Positions 5,317 to 6,383 of a stretch of DNA of 6,383 bases are shown one piece after another. Every line of letters begins with the position of its first letter. Within the stretch, counting starts at the first letter, position 1. Where the stretch lies: positions 1-6,383 of the forward strand of contig JAGOBX010000213.1 of assembly GCA_017999075.1 (NCBI GenBank). The letters run 5' to 3'. The position numbers were made by a program, and so were the translations under genes. The notes beneath the pieces are model-generated. The model worked only from the letters and a program-made list of their open reading frames with translations, was not told the DNA's origin and did not search any database. Origin of the DNA: JAGOBX01 sp017999075 [NCBI: Candidatus Babelota bacterium] (GTDB taxonomy: Bacteria; JAGOBX01).

Positions 5317-6383
5317 TTATGCGCTGTATAGCGCTTTTTCCAAATCTAAAATTGCCTGATTATAGTTATCCAGACCGCCAAAATTTTTTATTATTTCAAT
5401 AGGAGTTCCGAAGCCGGTAAATGGAGTAATCGTTAATATTTTGGTTTCTTCAATATGCTCAATTCCTTCGTCGGCATATTTATCAAGCAGCGCATCCAAT
5501 ACTTTCCGCGCAGGTTCGCTGTATTTAGTGAAATAATTTTTTTTCTTAACATTTTCAGCGCGTTCTTTACGCGTCAAAGGCGGCATATCCCAGACAATAT
5601 GGCAGATAATATCAAAAGGGTCAAGAATTTTCCCGATTTCTTCTGATAATGCTTCAAAGAAAACGCCTTGATTGGCAAGTTCTTCTATTATCGCCCGCTT
5701 TTTCTCTGTATTATTCCATCTTGTTAAAAAATCATTAAGCGTAGAATATTCTTTGTTAAGCGTTTTCTTAGTGTAATCTTTTAGCGATTCTGTTATCAAT
5801 CTTCCGTTTGCATCAAAATATTGAACGCGCTCGGAAACCACAGAAACCTCAACATTATTAACATAATATTTTCTGATTTTATTTTCAGATTCAAAAGGAT
5901 TTTCATTCGTAAAATTATTTTCCTGAATTCCGGTTTCAGTTTGATTGTTATTATCTTCAGGATTTATATTTTCAGAATTATTGTTTTGATTGTTTTGATT
6001 ATCAATATTATTCAAATCAGTTTCGTCCGGCGGCACAGGCGATTCGCCTTGTTTTGGAACATATATCATAACAGGGGCGCCGTCAAAGTCAGGGTCTGCA
6101 AATAATTCAGTGGCTTTTTTAAAATCAATTATAGTAAAATAAAATTTATTGTAATCTTCATTAATTCTTGTGCCTCTGCCGATTATTTGTTTGAATTCAG
6201 TCATTGATTGAATCCGCTGGTCAAGCACTATCAATTTACAGGTTTGCGCATCTACACCGGTAGTCATCAATTTTGAAGTAGTCGCAATAACAGGGTAGCG
6301 CGATTCAGGAAAAATAAAATTATCGAGCTCAATTTTACCTTCTTCATTATCGCCGGTAATACGCATAACATATTTTGAATTCT
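5317..6383 (-). CDS. hsdR: Type I restriction enzyme subunit R (HsdR), C-terminal part, EcoEI-like; 5' end outside window
   Basis: This is the motor and nuclease subunit of a type I R-M complex; only its last 350 or so residues are here. The frame stays open to the right edge and reads N-S-K-Y-V before the first Met (6366), so that Met is internal. Counting from it, residues 29-40 (TTSKLMTTGVDA) match superfamily 2 helicase motif V and residues 60-67 (QIIGRGTR) match motif VI, the arginine-finger motif. Residues 250-300 include HIVWDMPPLTRKERAENV and the stretch through YADEGI, typical of the EcoEI R-protein C-terminal domain, which contacts the methylase core. An Asn-rich linker (residues about 118-160) joins the two parts. 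The nuclease domain, Walker A and DEAD-like motifs must lie off the window. The stop is TAA at 5317-5319, with hsdM 25 nt downstream. Family and subunit are clear; whether the whole gene is intact cannot be judged. Confidence 0.95.
   Translation of the reverse strand, partial: NSKYVMRITGDNEEGKIELDNFIFPESRYPVIATTSKLMTTGVDAQTCKLIVLDQRIQSMTEFKQIIGRGTRINEDYNKFYFTIIDFKKATELFADPDFDGAPVMIYVPKQGESPVPPDETDLNNIDNQNNQNNNSENINPEDNNNQTETGIQENNFTNENPFESENKIRKYYVNNVEVSVVSERVQYFDANGRLITESLKDYTKKTLNKEYSTLNDFLTRWNNTEKKRAIIEELANQGVFFEALSEEIGKILDPFDIICHIVWDMPPLTRKERAENVKKKNYFTKYSEPARKVLDALLDKYADEGIEHIEETKILTITPFTGFGTPIEIIKNFGGLDNYNQAILDLEKALYSA
5887..6015 (-). other. Asn-rich low-complexity linker in HsdR
   Basis: This encodes HsdR residues about 118-160 (counted from the Met at 6366), rich in Asn, Gln and Glu. 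It separates the second helicase lobe from the C-terminal EcoEI-type domain and is likely unstructured. It includes a 9-bp tandem repeat. Confidence 0.85.
5981..5998. repeat. 9-bp tandem repeat, two copies
   Basis: The plus strand has ttgttttga twice in a row, coding for part of the Asn/Gln linker of HsdR. The unit is a multiple of three, so gain or loss of a copy keeps the frame. Confidence 0.85.

Noticed and set aside
5821-6105. A plus-strand frame rich in Ile and Phe that looks like a membrane protein
   Set aside because: The Ile/Phe runs are the antisense of the Asn-rich HsdR linker, so the hydrophobic look is an artefact.

Overview
This window carries most of one minus-strand operon: a type I restriction-modification (R-M) system of the EcoEI/EcoAI (type IB) kind, with an extra ATPase gene and a gene remnant at its tail. 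In transcription order, right to left, it holds the 3' part of hsdR (cut by the right edge), a complete hsdM, a complete hsdS, an OLD-like ATPase with a TOPRIM nuclease domain, and a frameshifted fragment of a RhuM-family gene. The genes are tightly packed. There are 25 nt between hsdR and hsdM, a TAATG overlap between hsdM and hsdS, and an ATGA overlap between hsdS and the ATPase gene. I see no promoter in the window; the operon promoter should lie upstream of hsdR, off the right edge.

The organism cannot be named from this window. It is a bacterium (or possibly an archaeon) with modest GC content that uses Shine-Dalgarno sites. GC content is uneven by hand count. The hsdR and hsdM samples are about 40-41% GC, as are the conserved parts of hsdS (39%). 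The two target-recognition domains (TRDs) of hsdS are about 23-24%, and a 360-nt sample of the ATPase gene is about 27%. This suggests a stable R-M core with swapped-in specificity domains and an acquired accessory gene.

How the parts work together: HsdS picks a bipartite DNA target through its two TRDs. Two HsdM subunits methylate adenine there. HsdR adds ATP-driven translocation and cleavage of unmodified DNA. The ATPase-TOPRIM protein is not a known subunit of this complex. Its intact ATPase motifs, its TOPRIM acidic residues and its start inside the hsdS stop codon suggest an accessory defence effector linked to the restriction system. The RhuM remnant after it belongs to a family often found in type I R-M loci, so this end of the operon looks like a site of cargo gain and decay.

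Region by region: 1-34, nothing recognised; 35-219, RhuM remnant; 220-268, AT-rich spacer with a near-palindrome; 269-2131, ATPase-TOPRIM gene; 2128-3843, hsdS; 3843-5291, hsdM; 5292-5316, spacer with the hsdM ribosome-binding site; 5317-6383, partial hsdR.
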